From: Vibrio sp. CDRSL-10 TSBA
GTDB taxonomy: Bacteria; Pseudomonadota; Gammaproteobacteria; Enterobacterales; Vibrionaceae
Assembly (NCBI GenBank): GCA_039696685.1
Contig: CP155566.1
Location: forward strand, 3,038,001-3,102,000
Length of the DNA stretch: 64,000 nucleotides
Direction: 5' to 3'
Of this stretch, positions 9,286 through 20,300 are shown piece by piece. Under the pieces are notes generated by a model. That model saw only the letters and a program-made list of their open reading frames with translations. It did no database searches and had not been told where the DNA came from. Position 1 is the first letter of the stretch. Each line of letters opens with the position of its first letter. Made by a program: the position numbers and the translations under genes.

Positions 9286-10660
9286 CTAAACGGGCGCGAA
9301 ACTGACGGCCTTTGATCTTACCGTTGGCGAGGATCTGCAGTGCCTGTTTCGCCACCTTCTTATGCACCGCCACATACGCACGCATCGGCATCAGATTGAT
9401 CTTACCGATCTGATCCGCTGTCAGCGCACCACCCGCCGTCAGCGCACCGAGAATATCGCCCGGACGCACTTTCTGCTTTTTACCGCCGTCGATCTGAATC
9501 GTCACCATGCTGGCCTGATAGGGCTCGGCCCCCGCTTTCACTGCCGGAAGCGCGGCCGGGCTGATTGCGATGTCCATGTATTCATCAATCTGCGCCACAC
9601 GGTACATTTCATTGTCGCTGAAAAAGCTGAACGCCAGGCCTTTACTGCCCGCGCGGCCGGTACGGCCGATACGGTGTACGTGCACTTCAGGGTCGCGTGA
9701 CAGTTCAAAGTTAAAGACTGCATCCAGGTTATCCACGTCGAGACCACGTGCTGCCACATCAGTCGCCACCAGGATAGAAATGCTCTTATTAGCAAACTGC
9801 ACCAGCGCCTGATCGCGCTCACGCTGCTCCATGTCACCATGCAGCTCTACCACGCTGAATCCTTTATGATGCAGCTCATCCGCCACATTCTGCACTTCAC
9901 GCTTGGTATTACAGAACACCACGGCGGACTCCGGCTGGTGATTCAGCAGCAATGTCTCCAGCGCCGCATCACGAGCCTCAGTTCCTTCCAGTTTGTAGAA
10001 CAGCTGACGGATACTGGAAGTATCGTAGGTTGCTTCGACTTTGATCATCAGCGCATCGCGGGTCACCGACTGGGCAATATTCGCAATCGCTTTCGGATAA
10101 GTGGCACTGAACAGCAGAGTCTGGCGCTGTTTTGGTGCCGCACCGATAATGGCATCCAGCGCTTCCTGGAAGCCCATTTCTAACATACGGTCTGCTTCAT
10201 CCAGCACCAGAGTATTAAGCTCAGACAGATCAATACGCTCTTTACTCAGGTGATCAAGAATACGGCCCGGAGTTCCGACCAGAATATGCGCGCCATGCTC
10301 GAGTGAGCCAATCTGCGGCCCCATCGGCATACCGCCGCACAACGTCAGTACTTTGATGTTATGAATCGCGCGGCCTAAGGTACGGATATCACTTGCTACC
10401 TGATCAGCCAGTTCACGGGTCGGACACAACACCAGAGCCTGCACACGGAAGCGTTTCACGTTCAGATTAGATAACACACCCAGACCAAACGCCGCGGTTT
10501 TACCTGAGCCGGTCTTACCCTGACCAATCACGTCCTGGCCTTGCAAAATAGCAGGCAACGACTGCGCCTGAATCGGCGTCATTTGAGTGAACCCCATGGT
10601 ATCGAGGTTAGAAAGAAGTTCGGGCTTGAGATTCAAGGCAGAAAAAGAGGTGGAGGTCAC
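9278..10660 (-). CDS. dbpA: ATP-dependent RNA helicase DbpA
   Basis: DEAD-box helicase that acts in assembly of the 50S ribosomal subunit, recruited by 23S rRNA hairpin 92. The 460 residues contain GQGKTGSGKT (motif I), PTRELADQV (Ia), DEAD (II), SAT (III) and HRIGRTGR (VI), followed by the C-terminal RNA-binding domain (VTIQIDGGKKQKVRPGDIL). Length and domain order are those of E. coli DbpA. Monocistronic, convergent with the Crp/Fnr-like gene. Confidence 0.96.
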   Translation of the reverse strand: MTSTSFSALNLKPELLSNLDTMGFTQMTPIQAQSLPAILQGQDVIGQGKTGSGKTAAFGLGVLSNLNVKRFRVQALVLCPTRELADQVASDIRTLGRAIHNIKVLTLCGGMPMGPQIGSLEHGAHILVGTPGRILDHLSKERIDLSELNTLVLDEADRMLEMGFQEALDAIIGAAPKQRQTLLFSATYPKAIANIAQSVTRDALMIKVEATYDTSSIRQLFYKLEGTEARDAALETLLLNHQPESAVVFCNTKREVQNVADELHHKGFSVVELHGDMEQRERDQALVQFANKSISILVATDVAARGLDVDNLDAVFNFELSRDPEVHVHRIGRTGRAGSKGLAFSFFSDNEMYRVAQIDEYMDIAISPAALPAVKAGAEPYQASMVTIQIDGGKKQKVRPGDILGALTAGGALTADQIGKINLMPMRAYVAVHKKVAKQALQILANGKIKGRQFRARLVK

Positions 10661-10830
10661 GGAGGTGTCCTTAGTCAGACGAAAAAACGAGCGGCTATTA
10701 TCGTTATTTTGCCCCGGATCACCAGTGAATATTAATTTAATTTTTTATTCCGCTTCGCGCTTAACTTTTGTTAATGCCAGGCGCCGGGTGCGCTGTTAGA
10801 GTGAGCGCATCTCAACACAAGGAGTTAACG

Positions 10831-11283
10831 ATGATCACCTGGCAATGCCTCACTTTTGACCAACTCAATCCTTTGCAGCTCTACCGCTTGCTGCAGTTAC
10901 GGGTCAATGTCTTCGTAGTGGAACAGACCTGTCCTTACCCGGAGCTGGATGATAAAGATCTGGCGGCCGGCGCCTGCCATTTGCTCGGTTACCAGGATGA
11001 TCAACTGGTAGCCTGCGCCCGCCTACTGCCTCCCGGCGTCAGTTATGACAATGCCAGTATCGGCCGGGTTGCAACCCTCCAATCCGCGCGCGGTAACGGA
11101 CTCGGGCATGAATTACTCAGCCAAGCATTAACGCATTGCCAACAGCTGTGGCCACAGCAGGCGATTGAGATCAGCGCCCAGGCTCACTTACAGGCATTTT
11201 ATCGCCAGCATGGTTTTGTGCGTACCACAGAGATCTACCTCGAAGACGACATCGAACATGTCGGCATGCTACGCAGCGCATGA
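10831..11283 (+). CDS. elaA: GNAT-family N-acetyltransferase ElaA
   Basis: 150 residues starting MITWQCLTFDQLNPLQLYRLLQ, with the ElaA-type VNVFVVEQTCPYPELDDKDL and the acetyl-CoA pocket GRVATLQSARGNGLG. The substrate of ElaA proteins is not well established. A strong AAGGAG at 10819-10824 fixes the ATG at 10831. The stop codon overlaps the start of the following permease gene (ATGA), so the two are translationally coupled. Confidence 0.92.
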   Translation: MITWQCLTFDQLNPLQLYRLLQLRVNVFVVEQTCPYPELDDKDLAAGACHLLGYQDDQLVACARLLPPGVSYDNASIGRVATLQSARGNGLGHELLSQALTHCQQLWPQQAIEISAQAHLQAFYRQHGFVRTTEIYLEDDIEHVGMLRSA

Positions 11284-12186
11284 ATTCGTATCCGTTAGCG
11301 CTCGGCTTACTGGTCCTAGGCAATCTGGCCGCTGCATTATCCGATGTCGCGGTTAAACTACTCGATGGCCAGGTGGCACCGTTTCAGTATATTTTACTGC
11401 GTCAGCTGCTCAGCCTGCTGGTCCTGGTGCCGCTTTGGTGGCGTCAGCCAGCGGTACAGCGCCGGCTTTATCAACCGGGCATCACCATCATCAGAGCGCA
11501 TCTGGTGTTGTTTGGCAGCGCCTGTACTCTGGTCGCCCTGAGCTACCTGCCACTGGCCAGCGCTAACGCTTTATTCTACGCTGCGCCGCTGCTGATGTTG
11601 CCACTCTCGGTCTTTCTGCTCGGCGAAACGACCGGGCAAAACCAAAACGGCCGCGACCATGCTGGGTTTTATCGGAGTCGTGATCGTGCTGCGTCCGTCC
11701 CAGTTCCACTGGGCGGCATGGTTCGGACTGGGTACCGCGTTAACGGTGGCACTGTTTAATATTCTGGCGCGTAAACTGCCGCTGCAACAAACCGTGCTGA
11801 CGACGCTGATGTGGACCTGTCTGTTTTCTTTGCCGCTGGCGATAGTGCTGTCCGCCTGGCAATGGCAGCCACTCGAGGCACAAGAGATGAGATGGATAGC
11901 AGTGAGTGCGCTGCTCATACTGCTCTACAACGCTTTGGCTGTAGCAGCTTATCGTCAGGCTCCGGCCAGTCAGATAGCCGTGGCAGAGTATTCCGGACTG
12001 ATCTTTGTCGCCCTGTTCGGGCTGTACTGGTTTAACGAACAGCCGGATCAACTGACCTGGCTTGGCATAGGGATGATCATTCTGCCGCTGGCCCCCAAAG
12101 TAGCCCAGCGACAGGTTAAGCGCATCGCAAGCTATTTACTACGGCCAAATCCGCCGTCAGACAAACGGAAAAACATCACCGACTGA
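11280..12186 (+). CDS. EamA/DMT-family transporter (apparent frameshift at 11625-11629)
   Basis: Ten-helix drug/metabolite-type inner-membrane transporter made of two EamA repeats. As written it is split in the middle. GGCGAAACGACC should be GGCGAACGACC, after which LLGE runs into RPGKTKTAATMLGFIGVVIVL and the product is 301 residues, the family norm. The second repeat contains QIAVAEYSGLIFVALFGLY, the usual late-helix signature. The substrate cannot be told. It is coupled to elaA by a 4-base overlap, and its 3' end overlaps the convergent ytfB-type gene by 55 bases. Confidence 0.88.
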
Positions 12187-12740
12187 TTGTTTTTCTCCAG
12201 CTGTAAAATGTCGAGTTTGCCGTCTTTAGACAATTTAAAACGGATCAGCTGGCCTGCACGGATCTGACTCAGCGGCTTATCACTGCCTTCGATTTTAACC
12301 AGATCATTGAGATCAGCCATCGACAGGTCATTATTGCGAAATACTTGGGACAGGGTATCACCGCTTTGCACTATGTACTCACGCCAGGCGGTACTCTGTA
12401 CCTGACCCGAAGCCTGAACCGGGCGCGTATTCTGTTGCTGCTCTTCACTCAGACCGCGGGTATTCACGTTGACCGCAACGCGCTGAATTTGGCCCGAAAG
12501 CGGCTCTGCTGCTGTATCTTGCACTGCATCATCCGAACCGCCAGGCAACGGGATCACCATCAGAATCAATACGACCGGCACCAAAACCATCAGTGCGCGC
12601 TGGTGCAGCTTAGGTAAGCGCTGCCACAACTGCACGATACGTTGCTGATATTCACGCCAGTCAATTGAGTCCCACTGGTTCTGTACCAAGGCAAGATAAT
12701 CGGTCTGCTGCTTCTTCTTGTGTCGACGATTCATTTTCAT
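12132..12740 (-). CDS. OapA/YtfB-family cell-envelope protein with LysM-like domain
   Basis: 202 residues: a basic N-terminal cytoplasmic part, one transmembrane helix (ALMVLVPVVLILMVIPLP), a polar linker, and a C-terminal LysM-like/OapA domain (YIVQSGDTLSQVFRNNDLS). The layout is that of E. coli YtfB, a peptidoglycan-binding protein that localises to the division septum. YtfB is encoded divergently next to fklB in E. coli, exactly as here, which supports orthology. The frame is intact. The 3' end overlaps the convergent transporter gene. Confidence 0.85.
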   Translation of the reverse strand: MKMNRRHKKKQQTDYLALVQNQWDSIDWREYQQRIVQLWQRLPKLHQRALMVLVPVVLILMVIPLPGGSDDAVQDTAAEPLSGQIQRVAVNVNTRGLSEEQQQNTRPVQASGQVQSTAWREYIVQSGDTLSQVFRNNDLSMADLNDLVKIEGSDKPLSQIRAGQLIRFKLSKDGKLDILQLEKNNQSVMFFRLSDGGFGRSK

Positions 12741-12965
12741 CCGTCCATAAATTCCTTGTCACAGTATAAAAACTCACGTGCCGAGAGTATAGGGGCTTGC
12801 CGCTGATCTGCTAAAGGTTGACATAATCCTGATGTTTTTTGGCTGGTATTCTGCGCTCAATCACACCTTAAAGCTCAATTGTAACGAATTCAGCCTGAAC
12901 GTTTCATCCCCCGGACGAAACTGTTATCCTGTGGGCTTTATTTGACACGACAAAGAGTGACTTTT

Positions 12966-13586
12966 ATGTCTGAAGTAAAATTTGAAACTGTAGAGCAAAA
13001 AGCTAGCTACGGTATCGGTCTGCAAATGGGCCAACAACTGGCAGGTAGCGGTCTGGAAGGACTGAGTGTTGACGCGATCGCAGCGGGTATTGCCACTGCA
13101 CTGGTTGGCGACATGCCAGCTATCGAAATCGACGAGATCAACCAAGCTCTGCAAGCTCTTCACATGCGCGCTGAAGAAACTCGCCAAGAAGCAGCAAAAG
13201 CTGCAGCGGCAGAAGGCGAATCTTTCCTGAAAGACAATGCTCTGCGCCCTGAAGTAACCGTACTGGAATCTGGTCTGCAATACGAAGTGATCAGCCAGGG
13301 TGAAGGCGAAATCCCATCAGCAGACAAAGCGGTACGTGTACACTACCACGGTCAACTGGTTGACGGCACTGTATTTGACAGCTCAGTCACTCGTGGCCAG
13401 CCTGCTGAATTCCCGGTTACCGGCGTAATCAAAGGCTGGGTAGAAGCTCTGCAACTGATGCCTGTAGGCTCAAAATGGAAACTGTACGTTCCTCAAGATC
13501 TTGCTTACGGTGAACGTGGCGCAGGCGCGGCAATCCCTCCATTTGCTGCGCTGGTATTCGAAGTGGAACTGCTGGATATCCTGTAA
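12966..13586 (+). CDS. fklB: FKBP-type peptidyl-prolyl cis-trans isomerase FklB
   Basis: 206 residues, equal to E. coli FklB. An N-terminal helical dimerisation domain ([16 protein letters not shown]) precedes a C-terminal FKBP domain with [34 protein letters not shown] and [10 protein letters not shown]. There is no signal peptide, so it is cytoplasmic. The ATG at 12966 is chosen for its homologous N-terminus and the AGAGTGA upstream. Divergent from the ytfB-type gene, as in E. coli. Confidence 0.94.
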   Translation: MSEVKFETVEQKASYGIGLQMGQQLAGSGLEGLSVDAIAAGIATALVGDMPAIEIDEINQALQALHMRAEETRQEAAKAAAAEGESFLKDNALRPEVTVLESGLQYEVISQGEGEIPSADKAVRVHYHGQLVDGTVFDSSVTRGQPAEFPVTGVIKGWVEALQLMPVGSKWKLYVPQDLAYGERGAGAAIPPFAALVFEVELLDIL

Positions 13587-13615
13587 TCCTGCGAATTCGC
13601 AAAAAATTGACATCA

Positions 13616-13641
13616 AGCGGCGCTCAGCGCCGCTTTTTTTT
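13616..13641 (+). terminator. Rho-independent terminator of fklB
   Basis: AGCGGCGC, a 3-base TCA loop, GCGCCGCT and eight Ts, 30 bases after the fklB stop codon. Confidence 0.9.
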
Positions 13642-13690
13642 GGCTAGAATGAAGATCACTGAGCCTAAAGTTAAGGAATGGCACTCATCT

Positions 13691-14197
13691 ATGAAACGCT
13701 CCATTGTCTCCGCGCTGGTGCTCAGCACCGTTTTCAGCGCACCCAGCTTTGCATTTCTCAATTTCGGCAGCAAAGATCAAAGCAACGATCTGGCCAGCAT
13801 GGTCAGTAGCACACTTAATCAAGCCGAAAGTAATTCCAGTTTAATTACCAAGGTAACCAACCAGTTACCTGTATCTCCGCAACAAGCCACCGGCGGTGTC
13901 GGAGCAATGTTATCCCTGGCACAGAATCAGCTCTCAGAAAGCAACAGCGAAGAGTTGGGCCAACTGTTACCCGGTATGGATCAGTTAACCAATCTGAATT
14001 TGTCTGGCAGCAAGGATACGTTATCCGGCCTGAATAGCCTCAGTGCCGTCAATGATGTGTTTAAAGGATTGGGCCTTGACCCAAGCATGATTAGCCAGTT
14101 TGCACCACTGGTGCTGCAATACCTGACCAGCCAGGGTGCCAGCAATGGTCTGCTCGGCTCGTTGAGCCAATTGTGGGGAACGTCATCAGCGAATTGA
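13691..14197 (+). CDS. DUF2780 family exported protein
   Basis: 168 residues with a clear signal peptide (MKRSIVSALVLSTVFS, cleavage after SFA), so periplasmic or surface-exposed. The mature part is rich in Ser, Asn, Gln and Leu, with repeated short helices (MVSSTLNQAESNSSLI; PGMDQLTNLNLSG) and a C-terminus GLGLDPSMISQFAPLVLQYL typical of DUF2780. No catalytic motif is visible and the function is unknown. An AAGGA lies 13 bases before the ATG, rather far but the only candidate. Flanked by terminators on both sides, so probably a single-gene transcript. Confidence 0.8.
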   Translation: MKRSIVSALVLSTVFSAPSFAFLNFGSKDQSNDLASMVSSTLNQAESNSSLITKVTNQLPVSPQQATGGVGAMLSLAQNQLSESNSEELGQLLPGMDQLTNLNLSGSKDTLSGLNSLSAVNDVFKGLGLDPSMISQFAPLVLQYLTSQGASNGLLGSLSQLWGTSSAN

Positions 14198-14252
14198 TGA
14201 GGTTGCACACCAAACAGAAATGTTTAGTGTGAATATCAGAAACAGCAGATAC

Positions 14253-14282
14253 AAAAAAGCCGAGCTTGCGCTCGGCTTTTTA
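14253..14282. terminator. Bidirectional terminator closing the alpha operon
   Basis: AAAAGCCGAGC / TTGC loop / GCTCGGCTTTT with A- and T-runs on either side. It lies between the convergent DUF2780 gene and rplQ and ends the alpha operon on the minus strand. Confidence 0.9.
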
Positions 14283-14294
14283 ATCGCGAACCGA

Positions 14295-14693
<399 letters not shown>

Positions 14694-14707
14694 CTAACTA
14701 GTATCGA

Positions 14708-15701
14708 TTAATCTTCAGCGATGGACGCTGGCGGCCAGTTTTCCAGGCGCATGCCCAGAGAAAGACCACGTGATGCAAGCACGTCTTTAATCTCTGTAAG
14801 AGATTTCTTACCAAGGTTAGGCGTTTTAAGTAGCTCAACCTCAGTGCGCTGTACTAGATCACCGATGTAGTGAATCGCTTCTGCTTTCAGACAGTTAGCA
14901 GAGCGAACTGTTAGTTCAAGATCGTCTACAGGACGCAGTAGGATCGGATCGAATTCAGGCTTCTCTTCTTTCTCCTCAGGAAACTCGTACATCACGAAGA
15001 TCTACGAATGCATCCAGTTGTTCAGCAAGAATAGTTGCTGCACGACGGATAGCTTCCTCAGGTTCAAGAGTACCGTTTGTTTCCATATCGATAACAAGCT
15101 TGTCCAGGTCAGTACGCTGCTCAACACGTGCTGCATCAACAGAGTAGGCAATTTTGTCTACTGGGCTGAATGTAGCATCGACAAGCAGACGACCAATTGG
15201 ACGCTCATCTTCTTCAGTATGGATACGCGCAGAAGCTGGAACATAACCACGACCACGTTCTACTTTGATACGCATTGCGATCTCAGCGTTGTCATCAGTA
15301 AGGTGACAAATAACGTGTTCAGGGTTTACGATCTCTACATCACCATCATGGGTGATGTCACCTGCAACCACAGGGCCCGAGCCTGATTTGTTCAGTGTAA
15401 TGAACACTTCATCTTTGCCTTCGGCAACGCGAACTGCCAGACCTTTCAGGTTCAGTAGAATCTCAAGGATATCTTCCTGAACACCTTCTTTGGTGCTGTA
15501 TTCGTGAAGTACGCCTTCAATCTCTACTTCTGTTACGGCACAACCCGGCATAGAAGATAGAAGAATACGGCGAAGTGCATTACCAAGAGTATGGCCGAAA
15601 CCACGCTCTAATGGCTCAAGAGTTACTTTTGCGTGTGTCGTGCTGATTTGTTCGATATCAACAAGACGTGGCTTAAGAAATTCTGTTACAGAACCCTGCA
15701 T
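14708..15701 (-). CDS. rpoA: RNA polymerase alpha subunit (apparent frameshift at 14980-14984)
   Basis: Assembles RNA polymerase through its N-terminal domain and contacts UP elements and activators through its C-terminal domain. The N-terminal domain ([19 protein letters not shown]) and the C-terminal domain ([27 protein letters not shown]) are both complete but lie in different frames. The break is in the interdomain linker, where plus-strand CAGGAAACTCG should be CAGGAACTCG. Removing one base gives [18 protein letters not shown] and 330 residues, the standard length. rpoA is essential, so a true truncation is not credible. Confidence 0.97.
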
Positions 15702-15725
15702 TGTGTCCTCTCTTTAGTTTAAACC

Positions 15726-16346
15726 TTACTTAGAGTAAAGCTCGACGATCAATTGTTCGTTGATGTCAGCTGATAGATCAGAACGTTCAGGCAAACGCTT
15801 GAAAGTACCTTCCATCTTGCTTGCATCTACTTCAATCCAAGTTGGTTTTTCGCGTTGTTCAGCAACTTCTAGAGCCGCTTTTACGCGAGATTGCGCTTTC
15901 GCTTTCTCACGGATTGCAACAACGTCGTTGGCCGCAACATTGAAAGAAGGAACGTTTACAACTTTACCGTTAACCAGGATAGCTTTGTGGCTAACCAGCT
16001 GACGTGCTTCTGCGCGAGTTGCGCCAAAGCCCATACGGTAAACTACGTTGTCCAGACGACCTTCAAGAAGCTGAAGTAGGTTCTCACCAGTGTTACCTTT
16101 AAGGCGAGCTGCTTCTTTGTAGTAGTTACGGAATTGTTTTTCTAGAACGCCGTACATACGACGAACTTTTTGCTTCTCGCGAAGCTGAACGCCATACTCA
16201 GATAGACGACCGCGACGTGCGCCGTGTACACCTGGTGCGTTATCGATTTTACACTTGGTATCAATCGCACGAACGCCTGACTTAAGGAACAAGTCAGTAC
16301 CTTCGCGGCGGCTAAGCTTCAGCTTAGGACCCAAATATCTTGCCAT
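15726..16346 (-). CDS. rpsD: 30S ribosomal protein S4
   Basis: Primary 16S rRNA-binding protein that starts 30S assembly and, in E. coli, represses translation of the alpha operon by binding its leader. 206 residues beginning [20 protein letters not shown], with the S4 RNA-binding domain [20 protein letters not shown]. Intact. Sits between rpsK and rpoA in the standard alpha operon order. Confidence 0.98.
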   Translation of the reverse strand: MARYLGPKLKLSRREGTDLFLKSGVRAIDTKCKIDNAPGVHGARRGRLSEYGVQLREKQKVRRMYGVLEKQFRNYYKEAARLKGNTGENLLQLLEGRLDNVVYRMGFGATRAEARQLVSHKAILVNGKVVNVPSFNVAANDVVAIREKAKAQSRVKAALEVAEQREKPTWIEVDASKMEGTFKRLPERSDLSADINEQLIVELYSK

Positions 16347-16373
16347 GATCTTTCTCCAATGTTCCCAGAAACG

Positions 16374-16770
<397 letters not shown>

Positions 16771-16783
16771 CTACCCTTCCCGA

Positions 16784-17140
16784 TTACTTTTTGATCGGCT
16801 TACGCGGACCCTTACGGGTGCGAGCATTGGTTTTAGTACGCTGTCCACGTAGTGGTAGACTGCGACGGTGACGAAGACCACGGTAGCAGCCAAGGTCCAT
16901 AAGACGCTTGATGTTCATGGATACTTCACGACGTAGATCACCCTCTACAGTGTATTTAGCTACACCATCACGCAGTAGATTGATCTGATCTTCTGTTAGT
17001 TCACTGATCTTAACATTTTCAGCGATACCCACTTCAGCTAGGATAGCTTGAGAGCGAGTCTTACCGATGCCGTAAATCGCAGTTAGTGCGATTACCGCAT
17101 GTTTTTGATCAGGAATGTTAATGCCTGCTATACGGGCCAC
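16784..17140 (-). CDS. rpsM: 30S ribosomal protein S13
   Basis: Head protein of the 30S subunit, at the interface with L5 and tRNA. 118 residues beginning [20 protein letters not shown], with a basic C-terminus ([18 protein letters not shown]). It begins with GTG, as in E. coli, where this weak start is part of S4-mediated control. First gene of the alpha operon. Confidence 0.97.
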   Translation of the reverse strand: MARIAGINIPDQKHAVIALTAIYGIGKTRSQAILAEVGIAENVKISELTEDQINLLRDGVAKYTVEGDLRREVSMNIKRLMDLGCYRGLRHRRSLPLRGQRTKTNARTRKGPRKPIKK

Positions 17141-17235
17141 TATTCACTCCTAGTACTTTCTATAAAAGAATTATCCGCAGCAAAGCCCGTAGAGGATACG
17201 CTGCGGGATACTACTTCTTTTGCACGCAAAAGGTA
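17141..17235 (-). promoter_or_regulatory. Alpha-operon leader, likely S4-binding region
   Basis: The transcript leader between the alpha promoter and the GTG of rpsM. Several self-complementary stretches are visible (CTTTTGCG/CGCAAAAG; CCCGCAGCG with GCTGCGG). In E. coli this region folds into a pseudoknot bound by S4, which blocks rpsM translation. Position and GTG start are conserved; I have not modelled the pseudoknot. Confidence 0.5.
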
Positions 17236-17243
17236 GGCCGAGG

Positions 17244-17272
17244 AATATACTCGACCAACCCTTACTTTTCAA
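17244..17272 (-). promoter_or_regulatory. Alpha operon promoter
   Basis: On the minus strand TTGAAA, a 17-base spacer, then TATATT, about 105 bases before rpsM. The spacer sequence AGTAAGGGTTGG-TCGAG resembles the E. coli alpha promoter spacer. Confidence 0.7.
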
Positions 17273-17289
17273 GTAAAAATTTCTGCTTA

Positions 17290-17403
17290 TTAGCCTTGGC
17301 GTTGCTTGTGCTTTGGCTCACTGCAAATCACGCGAACGACACCGTTACGCTTGATAACTTTACAGTTACGGCAGATTTTTTTAACGGAAGCACGAACTTT
17401 CAT
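17290..17403 (-). CDS. rpmJ: 50S ribosomal protein L36
   Basis: 37 residues beginning [17 protein letters not shown]. Cys11, Cys14, Cys27 and His32 form the zinc ribbon of the C-plus type. Too short for most ORF cut-offs but unmistakable. It follows secY by 36 bases as the last gene of the spc operon. It contains unaltered GTTC sites. Confidence 0.96.
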
Positions 17404-17439
17404 TGCTAAACTCCGTAAATCTCTCTGAATGGCGACCTG

Positions 17440-18774
17440 TTAACGGCCATAGCCTTTCAGATTTGCCTTTTTCAACACAGAATCATATTGATTTGACATC
17501 ATATGAGTCTGTACCTGTGCCATAAAGTCCATGATTACGACAACTACAATCAGTAGTGATGTGCCGCCGAAGTAGAAACGTACGTTCCAAGCGACCATCA
17601 TGAACTCAGGGATCAGACAGATGAAAGTAATGTATAGCGCACCGGCTAAGGTTAAGCGAGTCATTACTTTATCAATGTACTTAGCTGTCTGTTCGCCTGG
17701 GCGGATACCGGGTACGAATGCACCAGACTTCTTCAAGTTATCTGCTGTTTCGCGAGGGTTAAACACCAACGCAGTATAGAAGAAACAGAAGAAAATAATC
17801 GCTGCTGCATAAAGCATTACATACAGCGGTTGACCCGGGCTCAGAGCCAAAGACACATCAGTTAGCCAACCGAATGTGCTGCTCTCGCCGTTCTGACCAA
17901 ACCACTGAGCCAGTGTTCCTGGGAACAGGATAATGCTCGATGCGAAAATCGCAGGGATAACACCCGCCATATTAATTTTCAATGGCAAGTGAGTGCTTTG
18001 CGCTGCAAAAACTTTACGACCTTGTTGACGCTTCGCGTAGTTAACGACGATTCGACGCTGACCACGTTCCATGAACACAACGAAGTAAATAACAGCAAAA
18101 GCGACCACTGCAATTAACAGTAGAAGAAGTACATGCAGTTCACCTTGACGCGCTTGCTCGATTGTCTGACCGATTGCTTGTGGCAATCCAGCAACGATAC
18201 CTGCAAAGATTAGTAATGAAATACCATTACCAATTCCACGCTCTGTAATTTGTTCACCTAACCACATCAGGAACATGGTGCCGGTTACTAAACTCACGGT
18301 AGCAATTAGCGTAAACATGGTTTGGTTGATAACAACCAGATTGTCGACCATGTTTGGTAAGCCAGTTGCAATACCAATAGCCTGGAAACATGCAAGTACA
18401 AGCGTGCCGTAACGCGTATATTGGCTAATCTTACGACGGCCTGCCTCACCCTCTTTCTTGAGTTCGGCTAACGCTGGATGAACTACAGTCAGCAACTGGA
18501 CAACAATAGATGCCGAAATATACGGCATGATGCCCAGCGCGAATATAGATGCACGCGAAAGTGCACCACCAGAGAACATGTTAAACATCTCAATGATGGT
18601 GCCTTTTTGCTGTTCGAACAAATCGGCAAGTACAGCAGCGTCAATACCAGGGATTGGCACAAAAGAGCCTGCTCGGAATACTAGAAGCGCACCCACTACG
18701 AATAATAAGCGCGACTTCAGTTCACTTAAGCCGCTCTGAGCACTACGAAAATCTTGTCCTGGTTTCTTAGCCAT
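17440..18774 (-). CDS. secY: Preprotein translocase subunit SecY
   Basis: Channel subunit of the SecYEG translocon in the inner membrane. 444 residues and ten hydrophobic helices; conserved features include [20 protein letters not shown] in the plug/TM2 region, [14 protein letters not shown], the cytoplasmic loop [20 protein letters not shown], and the C-terminal [14 protein letters not shown]. Intact. In the standard place between rplO and rpmJ. Confidence 0.98.
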   Translation of the reverse strand: MAKKPGQDFRSAQSGLSELKSRLLFVVGALLVFRAGSFVPIPGIDAAVLADLFEQQKGTIIEMFNMFSGGALSRASIFALGIMPYISASIVVQLLTVVHPALAELKKEGEAGRRKISQYTRYGTLVLACFQAIGIATGLPNMVDNLVVINQTMFTLIATVSLVTGTMFLMWLGEQITERGIGNGISLLIFAGIVAGLPQAIGQTIEQARQGELHVLLLLLIAVVAFAVIYFVVFMERGQRRIVVNYAKRQQGRKVFAAQSTHLPLKINMAGVIPAIFASSIILFPGTLAQWFGQNGESSTFGWLTDVSLALSPGQPLYVMLYAAAIIFFCFFYTALVFNPRETADNLKKSGAFVPGIRPGEQTAKYIDKVMTRLTLAGALYITFICLIPEFMMVAWNVRFYFGGTSLLIVVVVIMDFMAQVQTHMMSNQYDSVLKKANLKGYGR

Positions 18775-18794
18775 CTGTACCTCAATCCTCGAGA

Positions 18795-19230
18795 TTATTC
18801 CTCGATTTTACCGCCTGCAGCTTCGATTGCAGCTTTAGCGCCTTTAGTTACGCGCAGACCTTTTACAGTCACTGCTTTGTTGATCTCGCCAGAAAGAACG
18901 ATTTTTGCAAACTCGATGTTTTTAGTCACCAGGTTTGCCGCTTTCAGGCTGTTTAGATCAACTACGTCACCAGTTACTTTCGCCAGTTCAGACAGACGAA
19001 TTTCAGCAGACACTAGGCTCTTACGAGAAGTGAAACCGAATTTTGGTAGACGTTGTTTCAGAGGCATCTGACCGCCTTCGAAACCTGGACGAACTTTACC
19101 GCCAGAAACGTGACTTTTGACCCTTGTGGCCACGGCCACCAGTTTTACCAAGGCCAGAACCGATACCACGGCCTACACGCTTCTTAGAAGGTTTAGAACC
19201 AGCAGCCGGTGATAGAGTATTCAAAAACAT
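18795..19230 (-). CDS. rplO: 50S ribosomal protein L15 (apparent frameshift at 19105-19109)
   Basis: Late-assembly 50S protein. Starts [20 protein letters not shown] from the ATG at 19230 and is Gly/Lys-rich. The frame breaks where plus-strand GCCAGAAACGTG should be GCCAGAACGTG. Restored, [13 protein letters not shown] continues into [19 protein letters not shown] and the length is 144 residues, as in E. coli. Confidence 0.95.
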
Positions 19231-19235
19231 TATGA

Positions 19236-19412
19236 TTACTCCTCAACTTTAACCATGTAGTAAACCTTGTTGATCATACCGCGTACGCACGGAGTATCTT
19301 CAAGTTCTACTGTGTGGTTGATTTTACGAAGACCTAGACCGCGCAAAGTAGCTTTGTGCTTCGGTAGGCGACCAATTGAGCTTTTAGTTTGAGTTACTTT
19401 AATAGTTGCCAT
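19236..19412 (-). CDS. rpmD: 50S ribosomal protein L30
   Basis: 58 residues, [20 protein letters not shown] to the C-terminal MVKVEE, the short ferredoxin-like fold of bacterial L30. The ATG at 19412 is chosen over an upstream in-frame start because it lies right after rpsE and matches the family N-terminus. Intact. Confidence 0.96.
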
Positions 19413-19419
19413 GGTGTTC

Positions 19420-19923
19420 TTACTCCGAAATAGATTCAACAGTTAGACCACGTTTAGCCGCAACCATTTCTGGTGACTTAACATCTACTAGAGCGTCGAT
19501 CGTTGCACGAACGATGTTGATAGGGTTCGTAGAACCGTATGCTTTAGACAGAACGTTATGTACACCCGCAACTTCAAGTACTGCACGCATCGCACCACCT
19601 GCGATTACACCAGTACCTTCTGCAGCTGGCTGCATGTAAACTTTAGAGCCCGAGTGGCGACCTTTCACCGGGTGGTGAAGAGTACCTTCGTTAAGCGCGA
19701 TAGTAACCATGTTACGACGTGCTTTTTCCATTGCTTTTTGAATCGCTGCAGGTACTTCACGGGCTTTACCGTAACCGAAACCTACACGACCGTTACCGTC
19801 ACCAACTACAGTCAGTGCAGTGAAGCTCATGATTCGACCACCTTTAACCGTTTTAGAAACGCGGTTAACGGCGATTAGCTTTTCTTGCAAATCATTCGCT
19901 TGAACTTGTTGTTCTTTAGCCAT
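19420..19923 (-). CDS. rpsE: 30S ribosomal protein S5
   Basis: Helps maintain decoding accuracy and has mRNA helicase activity at the entry channel. 167 residues; the S5 domain is seen in [20 protein letters not shown], followed by [18 protein letters not shown]. Intact even though it contains unaltered GAAC or GTTC at 19509, 19525 and 19532. Confidence 0.97.
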   Translation of the reverse strand: MAKEQQVQANDLQEKLIAVNRVSKTVKGGRIMSFTALTVVGDGNGRVGFGYGKAREVPAAIQKAMEKARRNMVTIALNEGTLHHPVKGRHSGSKVYMQPAAEGTGVIAGGAMRAVLEVAGVHNVLSKAYGSTNPINIVRATIDALVDVKSPEMVAAKRGLTVESISE

Positions 19924-19937
19924 CTTCCAACCCTACC

Positions 19938-20291
19938 TTAGAATTTCAGACCAGCTTCGCGAGCAGAGTCTGCCAGCGCCGCTACTCGACCGTGGTATTG
20001 GAAACCGGAACGATCAAATGCAACAGCTGATACGCCTTTCTCAAGCGCACGCTCTGCAATAGCTTTACCTACTGCTTTAGCTGCATCGATGTTACCAGAG
20101 TATTTCACTTGCTCACGGATCGCTTTTTCTACAGTAGAAGCTGATGCGATAACCTCAGAGCCGTTCGCTGCGATTACCTGAGCGTACACGTGACGAGGAG
20201 TACGGTGTACAACTAGGCGAGTCGCACCCAGTTCTGCAATCTTACGACGTGCACGTGTAGCACGACGGATGCGAGATGCTTTCTTATCCAT
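19938..20291 (-). CDS. rplR: 50S ribosomal protein L18
   Basis: 5S rRNA-binding protein of the central protuberance. 117 residues from [18 protein letters not shown] to [14 protein letters not shown], the normal bacterial length. Intact, between rplF and rpsE. Confidence 0.97.
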   Translation of the reverse strand: MDKKASRIRRATRARRKIAELGATRLVVHRTPRHVYAQVIAANGSEVIASASTVEKAIREQVKYSGNIDAAKAVGKAIAERALEKGVSAVAFDRSGFQYHGRVAALADSAREAGLKF

Positions 20292-20300
20292 AGTGTTACC